This document shows, piece after piece, positions 35,256 to 45,230 of a DNA stretch of 64,000 bases. The stretch's first letter is position 1, and each line of letters opens with the position of its first letter. Origin of the DNA: Isoetes taiwanensis (Eukaryota; Streptophyta; Lycopodiopsida; Isoetales; Isoetaceae). The position numbers and the translations under genes are program-made. The notes under the pieces were generated by a model. That model did no database searches, had not been told where the DNA came from, and was given only the letters and a program-made list of their open reading frames with translations. Where the stretch lies: contig JAJEKV010000003.1 in assembly GCA_021234155.1 (NCBI GenBank), positions 8,990,413 to 9,054,412 on the forward strand, read 5' to 3'.

Positions 35256-35975
35256 CTGACAATAGAAAATCAGTATGCTATAAAAAATGAAGTCATGGTT
35301 ATAGTATACCAGCTATGAAGTATTTTGAGATAATTTCCTAAAGACGTTTTTCCCTTCCCAATGGCAGAAATATGACTGACATCAAATATGCAAATCCAAC
35401 ACAAAGCTAACATAACCAATAAATTCTAATGAATTTGTTGTATGCTTATTGAAGAGACTAATTTGTGCGGATGTTCAACACCTATATGAGCTGCAACAAT
35501 GTCAAATGGCCGAAATGAAGGCCTACCATTAATTGCATTTGCTTCTCTCCTAATAAGCTGCCATTGTCCACTGTTACGAATGCAAGATGCAGCATCATTC
35601 GCTCCCCAAATCTAAATCATCTCCCTTGGAAATTGTACCCCTACCTTAAAGGCGCAAATAATCCAGAAGATCGGCTCTCGCAGATGGATCTTTCTTGCTC
35701 TACTGTAGCAAGCAAATTCTGGCTACAACATTTAAAATGCAAAATTTGAGTCTTTAACGAATCATAAAATTGCAGTCATTCTCAACAAAAGGACTACTAT
35801 GGGCACATTTTCTATTCACATTGGATGGCAACATTTCAATAATAAATACACTGCATCCAGTGCAGATATAGACAATCCTAAATCAATGCATGGATTTGCA
35901 AGAAACAAAAACTTATAGCCATGAGTAAAAGAATGTAATAACAAAGCATTGATCATGGGACAATTATCCCATTTC
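35256..35975. other. No gene seen
   Basis: Further exons of the WD40 remnant were searched for on the minus strand and not recognised. Only short frames occur. Confidence 0.35.
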
Positions 35976-36045
35976 TAACAGGAAATATTTCTGTTAATCA
36001 GCTGACCGAAAATATTCCAGCTGGGTTCCTCCAACATTTCTTATG
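35976..36045 (+). pseudogene. Second LRR fragment
   Basis: The plus strand reads ISVNQLTENIPAGFLQ, nearly the same words as the LRR at about 34090-34130 (LSVNQLTENI). It is a partial copy of the same receptor-kinase ectodomain about 1.9 kb downstream, too short to be functional. Confidence 0.6.
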
Positions 36046-37350
36046 CGTGAGAGCAAAACATGTTTGAAAATAAGAAAAGCTTAATATAGTATGGGAAACA
36101 AAAAGGGCAATTACAGGGGAACAAAAAGGCAGTCTTTACCTGGCAATATAAGATGCTTGCTAATAGCAACTCCTAGAAAGACAATTCTCATCTTCGGATT
36201 TGATATGCAGATTTTAGCTGCTAAATAATCATGGAGTTCGAAATTGAAACTTTTTGAGATCCAACAACGGTATATTTAGGAGCAGATAAACTCATATTTT
36301 AAGAAATTGCAGAGCAACAATTATAATTCACTGTGTCATCTTCTCAGATGTCACAACAGGATCCTTGGACTCAATAATGAATGTAATGCATTTCAAAAAA
36401 TGCATTCTGATTTCCTATCAACTTTTTCAGTTGTTTCTTATAGCATTCAAATTCCTACTCATAACATAGTTTGCTTTACAGCAATTGTTCTAGAACAATA
36501 AATAAGGTTAGAATAGCATTTACCATAGCTTCAACATCGTAAAATCAAACTAGTTCATCTAAGCCATGTGTAACAAAAAATCAGCTCCTCATTTGTTAAC
36601 CTGCACAAAAATGTCAATAACACTAGTAAAATTAACATCCAAACATTCTTTTGATGACATGGAAAATAAAACTATTAACAGAAAGTGGAATACGGCTTTT
36701 TCTTTGTGTATCATTTGTAGTCGTAACTCTATCAATATGATGGCATTGCACTTGAAAGGCATTCCGCCGTGGCTTTTAAAAGCTACCAAACAAATGCAAA
36801 ATACAGGCTTTAAATCCCCAAAATAAAATGAAATTTTTCATGTTGGTAACTGGTCTGCTGAAAGAATATCATAATGATTTACAGAGCATGCAGAAGTCCA
36901 TATAAATCTAACTCTTTTTAAGATGGATACCATGATCAGTCACAAAATGGATTTACAGTCTAATGGTGGCTCAGAATCAGGATTGCCATCGCTGCAGGAA
37001 GGTTCAAATTCCTGCAATCCAAAACAGAGCTGCGAATCATTTGTCTACAGTCCTAAAGAGCCATAGATGAATGCCTTAAGATGATTAAAAAGGATAATCA
37101 ACACAACGGCATGGAAAATACAAAACCACAAAGAAAGAAATAGCATCAAAACAGAGTGATCTTGCCTGGGAAAACCTAGAATGGAACGATACAGTATATT
37201 CCTCTATTTCTGCTCCGATCCTTGCAACTGCGGACATAAATTCTGAAAGGAAAATCTTGATGCCGCGCGCCATTTACTCGGTTGGAGCATCCCGGATCGT
37301 AACGCAGTGACCGAGTTTCTGGTGAATAGTAGGTTTTGAGATGCCGTGCC
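36046..37350. other. No gene seen
   Basis: Only short frames without family resemblance (for example 36566-36826 and 37085-37273). Confidence 0.35.
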
Positions 37351-37353
37351 AAG

Positions 37354-37389
37354 ATATCCTAGGTATATTCTAGCATATACCTAGGATAT
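37354..37389. other. Perfect 14-bp inverted repeat
   Basis: atatcctaggtata and tataccuaggatat (as DNA, tatacctaggatat) flank an eight-base loop. A second hairpin, gggtttgcccc...ggggcaaccc, lies at 37411-37435. Together they sit at the edge of the aerolysin-like copy. Confidence 0.75.
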
Positions 37390-37479
37390 GCCATAAACCC
37401 ACATAAACAAGGGTTTGCCCCCCTAGGGGCAACCCAAAAACCATAAAAAAACTACCCTAAACCATGCTCTAAATAAGTG

Positions 37480-37716
37480 TTACTCAATTATAGCGGTTTA
37501 TAATAAAAACTCATTATAATTTTTTTTGGGGAACCTTGCGTTGCATTAACAACACATTGGTTCATTATTGGAAACACATGCACATGATCAAGTAGTATTA
37601 CTCAATTATAGCGGTTTATAATAAAAACTCATTATAATTTTTTTTGGGGAACCTTGTGTTGCATTAACAACACATTGGTTCATTATTGGAAACACATGCA
37701 CATGATCAAGTACAAG
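37480..37716 (-). repeat. Tandem duplication of the aerolysin-like gene 3' UTR
   Basis: A 118-bp unit (tactcaattatagcggttta ... acatgatcaagta) starts at 37481 and 37599. It corresponds, inverted, to 41215-41345 downstream of the intact gene. Confidence 0.85.
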
Positions 37717-37748
37717 AACAAAGAGAAAAAATTGACAAGGGTGGTGAC

Positions 37749-38414
37749 TCAGTTTGTCTTGATCTGAGCTTGGGTCGTAGTTACACCAGAGTATGTGCCA
37801 TTCTCAGGAAATGTAAACTGAGCTCTAGTGTTCACCACCACCACCATGGTGCCACTGTACGCCATATTGATGTTGCCAGTTGAGGTCAGAGCCGTAATGT
37901 CGATGGTTTCACTAGGCTCCAGAGTGCCACTCTGGTTCCAGCTTAGGTAGTGGTTGTCGAATTTGAATTCTCAACCGTCTGAGTATCACTCAGCTCCCAG
38001 GACCCAGTCAGTCTCACCTGAGGCATCCCCTATTTCAGGGATACCTGCTTTGAAAGACACCTTAAGGTGAAAGTCTCAGCAGTTGACCAGGCACTGGAAA
38101 CCTGGAATTCCCGACTGCCTGCCATGCCCCATGTGACGTCATGCTTAGTGTTGTTGGTTTGCTTCAAACTGTCCAAAGTGGCGAGATTCCTCCAATCCCA
38201 GACATGTCATCGTACGAGACGTTAGTCAGTAGATACGATTTTACAGGTAGCAGGAAGTAGAAACCCCACGAGTTGATGATATCTTCTGCTCTTATTTTTG
38301 CACCAACAAGAATGCCAGATGCCACGTCGATGGACACCTCATCCCCGTTTTGAGGCCCGTAGGAGAAACTGTTGCCCTGGTTGGTGCTAAACTTGATTCC
38401 ACCAGCATGAGTGT
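37749..38414 (-). pseudogene. Jacalin-aerolysin-like gene, broken inverted copy
   Basis: This is an exon-2 copy of the gene at 39834-41191, on the opposite strand. It starts at the same splice acceptor (gttcag at 38415-38420) and shares GGIKFST, SIDVASGILVGAKI and NSWGF. A four-base deletion near 38182 shifts the frame and gives an early stop. Further indels lie near 38000-38075 and at the second half of the Ser/Thr-rich strand (37940-37960). Exon 1 is absent; the sequence upstream shows a shortened version of the intron repeats (38455-38545) and then stops matching at about 38560. It can be called dead with some confidence. I describe breaks only and give no repaired product. Confidence 0.92.
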
Positions 38415-38454
38415 CTGAACCCATCAGCAGGAACACAGATTTGCGTGAGTAAGA

Positions 38455-38560
38455 ACAAAGGCTTGCATCAGTAAGCTTTGCATCAGTGAGAACAAAGGTT
38501 TGCATCAGTAAGATTTGCATCATGAAAAAAGAGGTTTGCATCATCTCTCTCTCGAATTGC
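38455..38560 (-). repeat. Short intron minisatellite of the broken copy
   Basis: Repeats of the word gatgcaaa(c/t)ctt on the minus strand, matching the intron array at 40130-40510 but with only about four units. The reading frame stays open through it into exon 2. Confidence 0.8.
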
Positions 38561-38632
38561 ATGCTTATCCCATGTGCGTTATCATATTCAGCTAGTCATT
38601 CAGATCACTTATATACTATTTGTGTTGTATCC

Positions 38633-38912
38633 AAAGACCCATTAGGCAATGTGTGAGGGGTAGAGGACCAAGTGTCAACTTTGTCAATCCTCCATACAAC
38701 AGTCGTATTTGGATCCTGGCGCACAGGAAGCTGGCTTTGCCAGCACTAAATTCTTGTTTTCTATAACAATAGACATTTATTGTATTAGACAATTTTATTA
38801 GAAAACCACTACAAGTTGCACATGAATCATTAAAGTGAATATTGTTGTATGGAGGATTGACAAAGTTGACACGGTCCTCTACCCCTCACACATTGCCTAA
38901 TGGGTCTTTGCG
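38633..38912. repeat. Inverted repeat, ~68-bp arms
   Basis: The left arm (38633-38700, aaagacccattaggcaatg...tccatacaac) and the right arm (38843-38912, gttgtatggaggattgac...attgcctaatgggtcttt) are complementary with few differences. The loop contains ttgccagc and part of the gene 3' flank. The same module recurs at 54713-54787 and 55131-55205. Confidence 0.85.
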
Positions 38913-38914
38913 AT

Positions 38915-39175
38915 TAATCCTTAATCTGTAAGAATCCCTAATCCTTAATTAAGGGAATCCTTAATTAAGGGAAGAATTAATCCTTAATAAATTAATTCTT
39001 CCCTTAATTAAGGATTAAGGATTAATTAAGGATTAAGGATTAATTAATTTATTAAGGGAAGAATGGATTAATTCTTCCCTTAATTAATAATTTATTAATT
39101 TTCTGTCCACCTAATAATTTATTAGTTCAATAATTTATTAACAATTAGGTGGTCCAATAAATTAGGTGGACAGAA
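38915..39175. repeat. AT-rich array of TTAATTAAGG palindromes
   Basis: Dense interleaved repeats of ccttaattaagg, attaaggattaagg, taatttatta and aggtggacagaatgc, many self-complementary. The last word recurs at 39640-39658, so the array is bounded by direct repeats (about 39145-39180 and 39615-39658). No coding potential. Confidence 0.8.
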
Positions 39176-39665
39176 TGCACAGTCCTCATTGAAGTACCTC
39201 CTCCGCTCCACATGTAAATACGAATCCTTAAAGTCGGTCTTATGGTCATAAAAATTTGCAGGTAGAGGCCGGATCCAAGGAAATAAACGGCACGTTATTG
39301 ACGAAGTCCTTGCTAGTGAGGCACATGTTTAAGCTGCTCTGCTGTGGCGTAAATATTACCTCCGCATCGGTCAGGTCGTCCAACGAATAATCAGTACCAA
39401 TTATTTCATCTTAGGTCCAATTCCCACCATCAAACGATAGGAAAAAGGATGGCCAAGACCCTTTGGCATCGTAGTTCCCATAGTAAAAATCGTAGTTCCA
39501 TCGTAGCACGGCACTCACTGGCAGCACATAACTTAGCAATTGCTGATGCTGCTACTTGGAAAATACCTGAGAGTTCTTAGCCATTCTGATATACTCGCAT
39601 TGCCTACTTTAGAGTTTATTAATTAGGTGGTCCAATAAATTAGGTGGACAGAATGCAACCACGAT
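39176..39665. other. Upstream region, no gene assigned
   Basis: Scattered short frames on the minus strand (for example tggccaagaccc... near 39450) have the flavour of an old coding segment, but I cannot assign a product. Confidence 0.3.
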
Positions 39666-39739
39666 CACGTGGAGCGCACATGGTGGAACAGTGTCTACTG
39701 TTGGACAGTGTCTACTGTTGGAGAAGGAGAGTATAAATA
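39666..39739 (+). promoter_or_regulatory. Core promoter of the 39.8-kb gene: TATA box and upstream motifs
   Basis: tataaata lies at 39732-39739, 95 bases before the ATG, a normal plant distance given a ~65-base 5' UTR. Upstream is a G-box core cacgtg (39666-39671) and a directly repeated 17-mer cagtgtctactgttgga (39689-39721). G-boxes are bound by bZIP/bHLH factors, suggesting inducible expression; this part is inference. Confidence 0.6.
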
Positions 39740-39833
39740 GAACGCATCTCTGCGAAATGAAACAACGCCACTTGGTTGTGAGCTCCTTCCTGATTTGAGT
39801 CTTGTTTTAGTTGATTGATAAGTTAGAAGAATC

Positions 39834-41191
39834 ATGTCTGTTACTGCAGAACTTAAGATGGTGCCATCTCCAGACGGCTTGGGCGGGAGAGACAACTACT
39901 TGGAAGGATGGACAAAAGGCAAGGTAATCCAGAAGATCCGTGTGTATGCTGCTAGCGACAGAATCAAGGCCGTGTGGATATGGCTGAGTGGCGATTCCAA
40001 AGCCTACGAGTATGGCCTTACCGACAAAAGCATTGGCAATTCCGAGTTTACATTTCAACCTGGGGAGACGATCACGTACATGTCACTGTGGCCAGGAAGC
40101 TGGAGTGACTATAAAAGTAAGTTCTTACAGATGCAGACCTTTGTTCTTCATGATGCAAATCTTACTGATGCAATGCAAACCTTTGTTCTTGTTCTTGCTG
40201 ATGCAACCCTTATTGTTCTTACTTATGCCATAAATCTCTGTTCTTGCTGATGCAGACCTTTGTTCTTCATGATGCAAATCTTACTGATGCAACCCTTTGT
40301 GCTTTCTTATGCAAATCTCTGCTCTTACTGATGCAGACCCTTGTTCTTCTTGATGCAAATCTTACTGATGCAACCCTTTGTTCTTACTGTTGTAAACCTT
40401 TCTTATGCAAATCTTTGTTCTTGCTGATGCAAACCTTCGTTCTTCATGATGCAAATCTTACTGATGCAAACGTTTGTTCTTACTCACGCAAATCTTTGCT
40501 CTTGCTGATGGGTTCAGACTGTCGTGCTGGTGGAATCAAGTTTAGCACCAACAAGGGCAACAGTTTCTCCTTCGGGCCTCAAAACTGGGGTGAGGTGTCC
40601 ATCGACGTGGCATCCGGCATTCTTGTTGGTGCAAAAATAAGAGCAGGAGATGACGTCAACTCGTGGGGATTCCACTTCCTGCTACCCCTAAGATCGTATG
40701 AACTGACTAACGTCACATACGGTGACTTGTCTCGGATTGGCGGAATCTCGCCCGTCACTTTGGACAGTTTGAAGCAAACCAACAACACTAAGCATAACCT
40801 CACCTGGGGCATGGCGGGGAGTCGAGAATTCAAGGTTTCCAGTGCCTGGTCAACTGCTAAGACTAACACCTTTGGTATAAAGGTGTCTGTCACGGCAGGT
40901 TTCCCTAAAATAGGGGTGGACATCTCAGGTGAGACACACTGGGAGCTGAGTGATACTCATACGGTTGAGAATTCAAATTCGACAACCACTACTCTAAGCT
41001 GGAACCAGAGTGGCATTCTGGAGCCTGGTGAAACCATCGACATTACGGCCATGACTTCAACTGGCAACATCAATGTGGCGTACAGTGGCACCATGGTGAT
41101 GGTGGTGAACACTGGAGCTCAACTTACATTTCCTGAGAATGGCACATACTCTGGTGTAGCTCTGACCCAAGTTCAGATCAAGACAAAATGA
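39834..41191 (+). CDS. Jacalin-like/aerolysin-like pore-forming protein, two exons
   Basis: Predicted 318-residue cytosolic-type protein without a signal peptide. Exon 1 is 39834-40116 (donor gtaagt), exon 2 is 40518-41191 (acceptor gttcag); the phase-1 intron restores an uninterrupted frame. Residues ~1-155 look like a jacalin-type beta-prism lectin (GKVIQKIRVY near 29, GGIKFST near 99, SGILVGAKI near 127, SWGFHF near 143), which would bind glycans. Residues ~156-318 fit the aerolysin/ETX-MTX2 fold: Ser/Thr-rich alternating strands around 195-265 include a probable membrane-inserting hairpin near 213-230. The family includes defence proteins in ferns and other plants that form oligomeric pores; activity here is unproven. 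TATA box, splice sites and intact frame suggest a live gene. Confidence 0.85.
40117..40517 (+). repeat. Minisatellite filling the intron of the 39.8-kb gene
   Basis: Between gtaagt and gttcag the intron is made of imperfect units around ttcttgctgatgcaaacctttg, alternating with catgatgcaaatcttactga. Roughly a dozen gatgca words occur. From 40244 the frame of exon 2 is open backward through the array, so an unspliced or alternatively started product would begin with Leu/Asp-rich repeats. Confidence 0.85.
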
Positions 41192-41578
41192 GTCACCACC
41201 CTTGTCGATTTTTTCTCTTTGCTCTTGTACTTGATCTTGTGCATGTGTTTCCAATAATGAACCATAGTGTTGTTAATGCAACACAAGGTTCCCCAAAAAA
41301 AATTATAATGAGTTTTTATTATAAACCAATATAATTAAGTAACACTACTTTGTGAGTTAAACGTGTTGAATAACCTTGTAGACTTATTTACAACACTCCA
41401 CCATCGTGGTTCTTTATAGTAGTATGTTTTTTTTTGGGCTTTAGTGCTATGTTCATGGTAATTTTGGGGTTGCTATATTTTATTTTGTGTGGTCCAATTA
41501 ATATAGGAATCTTTAATGATTCATGTGCAACTTGTAGTGGTTTTCTAATAAAATTGTCTATATATAATAAATGTCTCA
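41192..41578 (+). repeat. 3' UTR and flank of the aerolysin-like gene, dispersed repeat
   Basis: The stretch following the stop is nearly identical to 63623-64000, and inverted pieces occur at 27400-27650, 29822-29960, 32200-32330, 37440-37740 and 38765-38835, with a same-strand piece at 54880-55070 read as a copy after the CACTA insertion. It is a marker of how widely the gene's tail has been copied. Confidence 0.85.
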
Positions 41579-41604
41579 TTTTGTCGTTATAGAAAACAAG
41601 AATT

Positions 41605-41632
41605 TAGCGCTGGCAAAGCCAGCGCCCTGGGG
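41605..41632 (+). other. Small hairpin in gene 3' flank
   Basis: gcgctggc-aaa-gccagcgc forms an 8-bp hairpin. It recurs at 55076-55096 and, diverged and inverted, at 38728-38745, always next to ggagtcag and the tgttggatggaggattgac module. Confidence 0.65.
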
Positions 41633-41650
41633 AGTCAGATCCAAATACGA

Positions 41651-41965
41651 CACTAGAAGAAAACCCCTATGCTTGTAACGCTTTTTGATACGCTTTTTTG
41701 AACTAAAAAAATAATATAATATAATTTAAAAATGGCGTTACAATGTTGATTTGATACGCGTTACGAATGATAGGGTCAATTGAAACGCGTAACAGATTTG
41801 TAACGCATAACAAGTTTGAAACGCATAACGGCTTTGTAACGCATAACAAGTTTGAAACGAGTTTCAACTAAAATAAAACAGAAACGCGTTTCAATATTGA
41901 AACGCATTTCAAAGAACAATATTAAAAAAAAAAAAAAAAACCCCTTGAAACGCATTGCAAGTTCA
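41651..41965. repeat. Left subterminal repeats of the CACTA element
   Basis: Multiple copies of a motif around (g/t)aacgc(a/g)t(t/a)(t/a)caa in both orientations, for example gtaacgcataac, gaaacgcgtttca and gaaacgcatttca. Subterminal repeats of this sort are the binding sites for the element's own DNA-binding protein in Spm-type transposons. Confidence 0.85.
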
Positions 41966-42099
41966 TGAACTGTTACAAAAAAAAATTGGACGAACTTTTA
42001 TTCATTTTTATTTTCAGATTCTCTTTATATAATAACAAAATAAAGCATAACAAAAAGAAAATTTTTTATTAATTCAACAAAAATACAATATTGTTTCAG

Positions 42100-43849
42100 C
42101 AGGCATAGCTGCCTGCTGCACCACTACCATCATGCTCATCATCATAATTTTGATGTGCATAAATATCATCTTGTTCAACATTATTAGGTAGATCTTCATT
42201 ATCAGCTTGTACTTCCATATCATCCAGAAGAAGCAATTGCTCAATGGCCTATACAAGAAAATGACATAAAATTAAATTATAAGTTCATTACTGATTTCAT
42301 AATCAAAAATTTACCTTTCGATGTCGCTCCTCTACTGGCCAAATGCCATGTCTTGCTAGATGTTTTTGCATCTTACAGAAGTTGAGAGTACTACTAAGAC
42401 GAGATTCCTCTTCCGACGGAGGTCGATCATACATTTCATACTATTAAATGAAAAAAAAAGTGTAAGTACATATGTAAATTAGTACAAGATAAAAATTTTG
42501 CTAACACGTACAAATCGAGTACGAAATGTAACTTTGCCTCCACTTCCCGCCGGATTGCCCGGAACTTCCCTTTGCCTATAAATAAAAGAATAAAAAGCCA
42601 ATAAATTTTAACTATAATATAGACTAAGCGAAAATTTACATTAAAAAGAAAAACTCACGTTTGCGCATAACATTGTTGAGCATATTCTACTCTCTCACCC
42701 CGTTTCTTCCTTTGTCCCTCTCTCCAAAGGTGTTCCCATGCCTGAGATTGTCCTCTAATTGTGGAGGACATGTCGTGATTTTATCCTTGGCGATATCATC
42801 AATCAATCTAAATTTAAAAACCCTGTAAAAGTAGTATTAAATATAATTAAAATGTGTATTTAAACAAAATTATAAATTTATCTTACCTAAAAGATCGTCC
42901 TATAATCCTCATGACTTCTCTTTTACTCCATCCTTTTCCGTGCCATTCCTCTAATCTCTCGAAGACCTATATCAGACATATGGAACTTTACGTTTAATTT
43001 AGCTTGTTAAAAAACATCATTAATAAAAAAATTAAAACAACAATTACTTACTGCATCAATATGCTCCCGCCTCTGATGTTTCATGTCCAAATGTGGGTTC
43101 TTCCAATATAATACTTCCCTTGCTGCCCTACTTATATTTTTTGAGAATTCCATTGCACCTGCACCATAAGGAAGTGACTGCCAGTGGAACTACTTTGCCT
43201 CGTGATCCCTCTTCAATGATGATGGTATCCGACGAATATTTAAATCGGCCAATCTGAAAGATAAGCGTACATTGGATGATTAAAAATCAATAAATAATGT
43301 TAGCTTATGACATTACAAATTTTAAGACATGGATATAATGTCTACACTATCCAATATTTAATCTTAAATCCTAACTCGCATCTTTAAATGCTACAATTTC
43401 AATTCCATAAATAACTAAAATGCAAAAATAAGTACTTACACGTGGATACTCAATCGGTCCTTGCTCGTCTGCAATTCTACTTCTCCTTCGTCCTGGTCCT
43501 CTTCCTTTTCTTGGACCAACTTCTGAGTCATTTATATCAAGCATTGAGAATCTCTAAAGGGTGTATGTTCAGAAGTCCCAGCAAGTGGAGTGTTAGAAGG
43601 AGTGGGCAAGGAGGTTCTAGTGGCTACGGGATGTGACTGTGTGGGAGTGGTAGTGGTAGAAAGAGGACCATAATGATTTATATACCACTGACGATACGTA
43701 GCATTCATCATATACGCCCTTCTAATAGTGGTATTAGGTTCTGCAGCCATTACATCTGATGCTCGTAAATGCTCCTCTACTGATCCAGTAAATGTGCTTA
43801 AGATAACTTTAATAGCATAAGTGACAGGGTCCTCCAAGACATCGTCCAT
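42100..43849 (-). CDS. CACTA ORF1-type protein (second transposon gene), multi-exon
   Basis: Spliced minus-strand reading. First exon from ATG 43849 ends in the basic segment PRKGRGPGRRRSRIADEQGPIEYP before gtaagt (about 43437). Next exon (about 43255-43050) reads LADLNIRRIPSSL...GAMEFSKNISRAAREVLYW but contains one in-frame TAG near 43188. Then FERLEEWHGKGWSKREVMRII, SQAWEHLWREGQRKKRGERVEY, and TLNFCKMQKHLARHGIWPVEERHR follow with plausible GT/AG borders, ending in an acidic tail near 42100. This layout matches the second, DNA-binding-type gene of plant CACTA elements (Transposase_24-like), but I see no certain signature. The stop suggests decay. Confidence 0.55.
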
Positions 43850-43859
43850 GTTATTTCCT

Positions 43860-44275
43860 ATGAATGAAACACAATCAATAAGATAAACTTAGTAAAGAAG
43901 CTTTTGCCGAACACAATTAATATATATATATGAACTCTAACAAGCTTAAATAATACAAGAATCAATTAAACTTAAGCTAAGAGAACCAAAATTTAAGCTA
44001 AACCTTATATTACCTTTTTAAGGCTCTATAATATGATAGAGAGAATTCGTGATAAGACGGCTAAGTTCTTCAACAATATCAACACCTCCTCTAAATAGTA
44101 TATGCCCTAGAAAAGAAAGAGGGAAATTGTGATTTTACAAGAATTCCAAATCGTATAGAAGCTGGCACCTTCTTAATCGCAGCTGCAGTCTTGAAGAGGT
44201 GGGCTGCAAGATAAGGCAAACAACAAATAATAATAAGATAATAATAGAATATAAGACCGCTAGAATTGCATGACC
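43860..44275. other. Spacer before captured cargo
   Basis: AT-rich sequence upstream of the ORF1-type gene; no gene on either strand. Boundary of the foreign plus-strand segment lies somewhere here. Confidence 0.4.
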
Positions 44276-44276
44276 A

Positions 44277-45230
44277 TTGATAACATTTTTATATGTAGAT
44301 TCCGCTCTGCCTTCAAATCAAATACAAAATGGATTAAGGAGTTCAATATTTGTAACTGGGTCAGGAAAGAACGTTCACTTGTCTGCAGCTGGGATGGCCA
44401 AGGCCAAGGCATTATTTGAAGCTGAAAGAAGTTTGCCTCCTACTATTCTATCTCAGACAGACGGTGGGAAGCAAGGCAAGGAAACTGCTGAAGAATATTC
44501 TTTACCAACGAATGGCCTTGTTAATAAACCACTATTCCAAACGGGTTCTGGAAAACCTATAAAATCATCTGCAGATGGGATGGCCAAAGCAAGGGCATTG
44601 CTTGAAACTGAGACATGTCTTTCACCAGCTTCAACTGGTATGCATATAAGTGCAACTTTTCCAACTATAGCCAACATGGAAAAGGCAGATACTTCACATC
44701 AAAAGATATCATTATTTCTGAGCCTCTGGGCAGAACGCTATGAAAGTAGATATCCAATGCGGTTTTGGAAAGCACTGTAGGCGGTTCCGTCCCGTTGATG
44801 TCCAAGACAAGTTCATCACTTGAAACTGGATCGGGGTTTCCACCTCTAAATATTGCTTGATCGGACTCCAACTTTTGAGCGGCAATGGGGAGCAGGTAAA
44901 TTTAATCAGAAGCTGGCATGGCAAAGGCAAGGGCATTATTTGATGTTCAACTTAGACCTATCGCCTCTACGTGGTCCTTCAATGTTGAAAATGGGATCCG
45001 GAAAGCGATCATCTTTGTCTGAAGGAATTGAGAGAGAAAAAGCATTGTTAGTAAGTGCGATGATAGCTGCAGAGATGCAATCACGGGCATACATGCATCC
45101 GGGACAAGTAAGGTCAAGAAAGGTGCTGAATTTTTATTTAAGACCGCAACGAGGCCATCCTGTTCAAATATCATCATCTTCAATGAACAAGGCCTTGGCA
45201 CTACTTAAAAGAAAACGATATCCATAATAA
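44277..45230 (+). pseudogene. BRCA2-like BRC repeat array captured by the CACTA element
   Basis: BRCA2 loads RAD51 through BRC repeats with an FxTxSGKxVxxSxxALxKAxxLF pattern. Here repeats read FVTGSGKNVHLSAAGMAKAK..LFE (44342-44419), FQTGSGKPIKSSADGMAKAR (44530-44612), ETGSG...SEAGMAKARALFDV with frame breaks (44822-44946), MGSGKRSSLSEGIEREKALL (44985-45055) and FKTA...SSSMNKALALLKRKR, frameshifted (45128-45220). The first two are in one open frame (44277-44780). No helical or OB-fold domains of BRCA2 were recognised after it. It lies between the two transposon genes on the opposite strand, so it is best explained as a host gene fragment picked up by the element. Decayed in its second half. 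Confidence 0.8.

Noticed and set aside
40117-40517. CRISPR-like array (regular repeats)
   Set aside because: Units are contiguous and imperfect with no spacers, and the setting is a plant intron.
40579-40923. 114-codon minus-strand frame inside the pore-former gene
   Set aside because: Antisense of exon 2, which has clear family motifs and splice signals.
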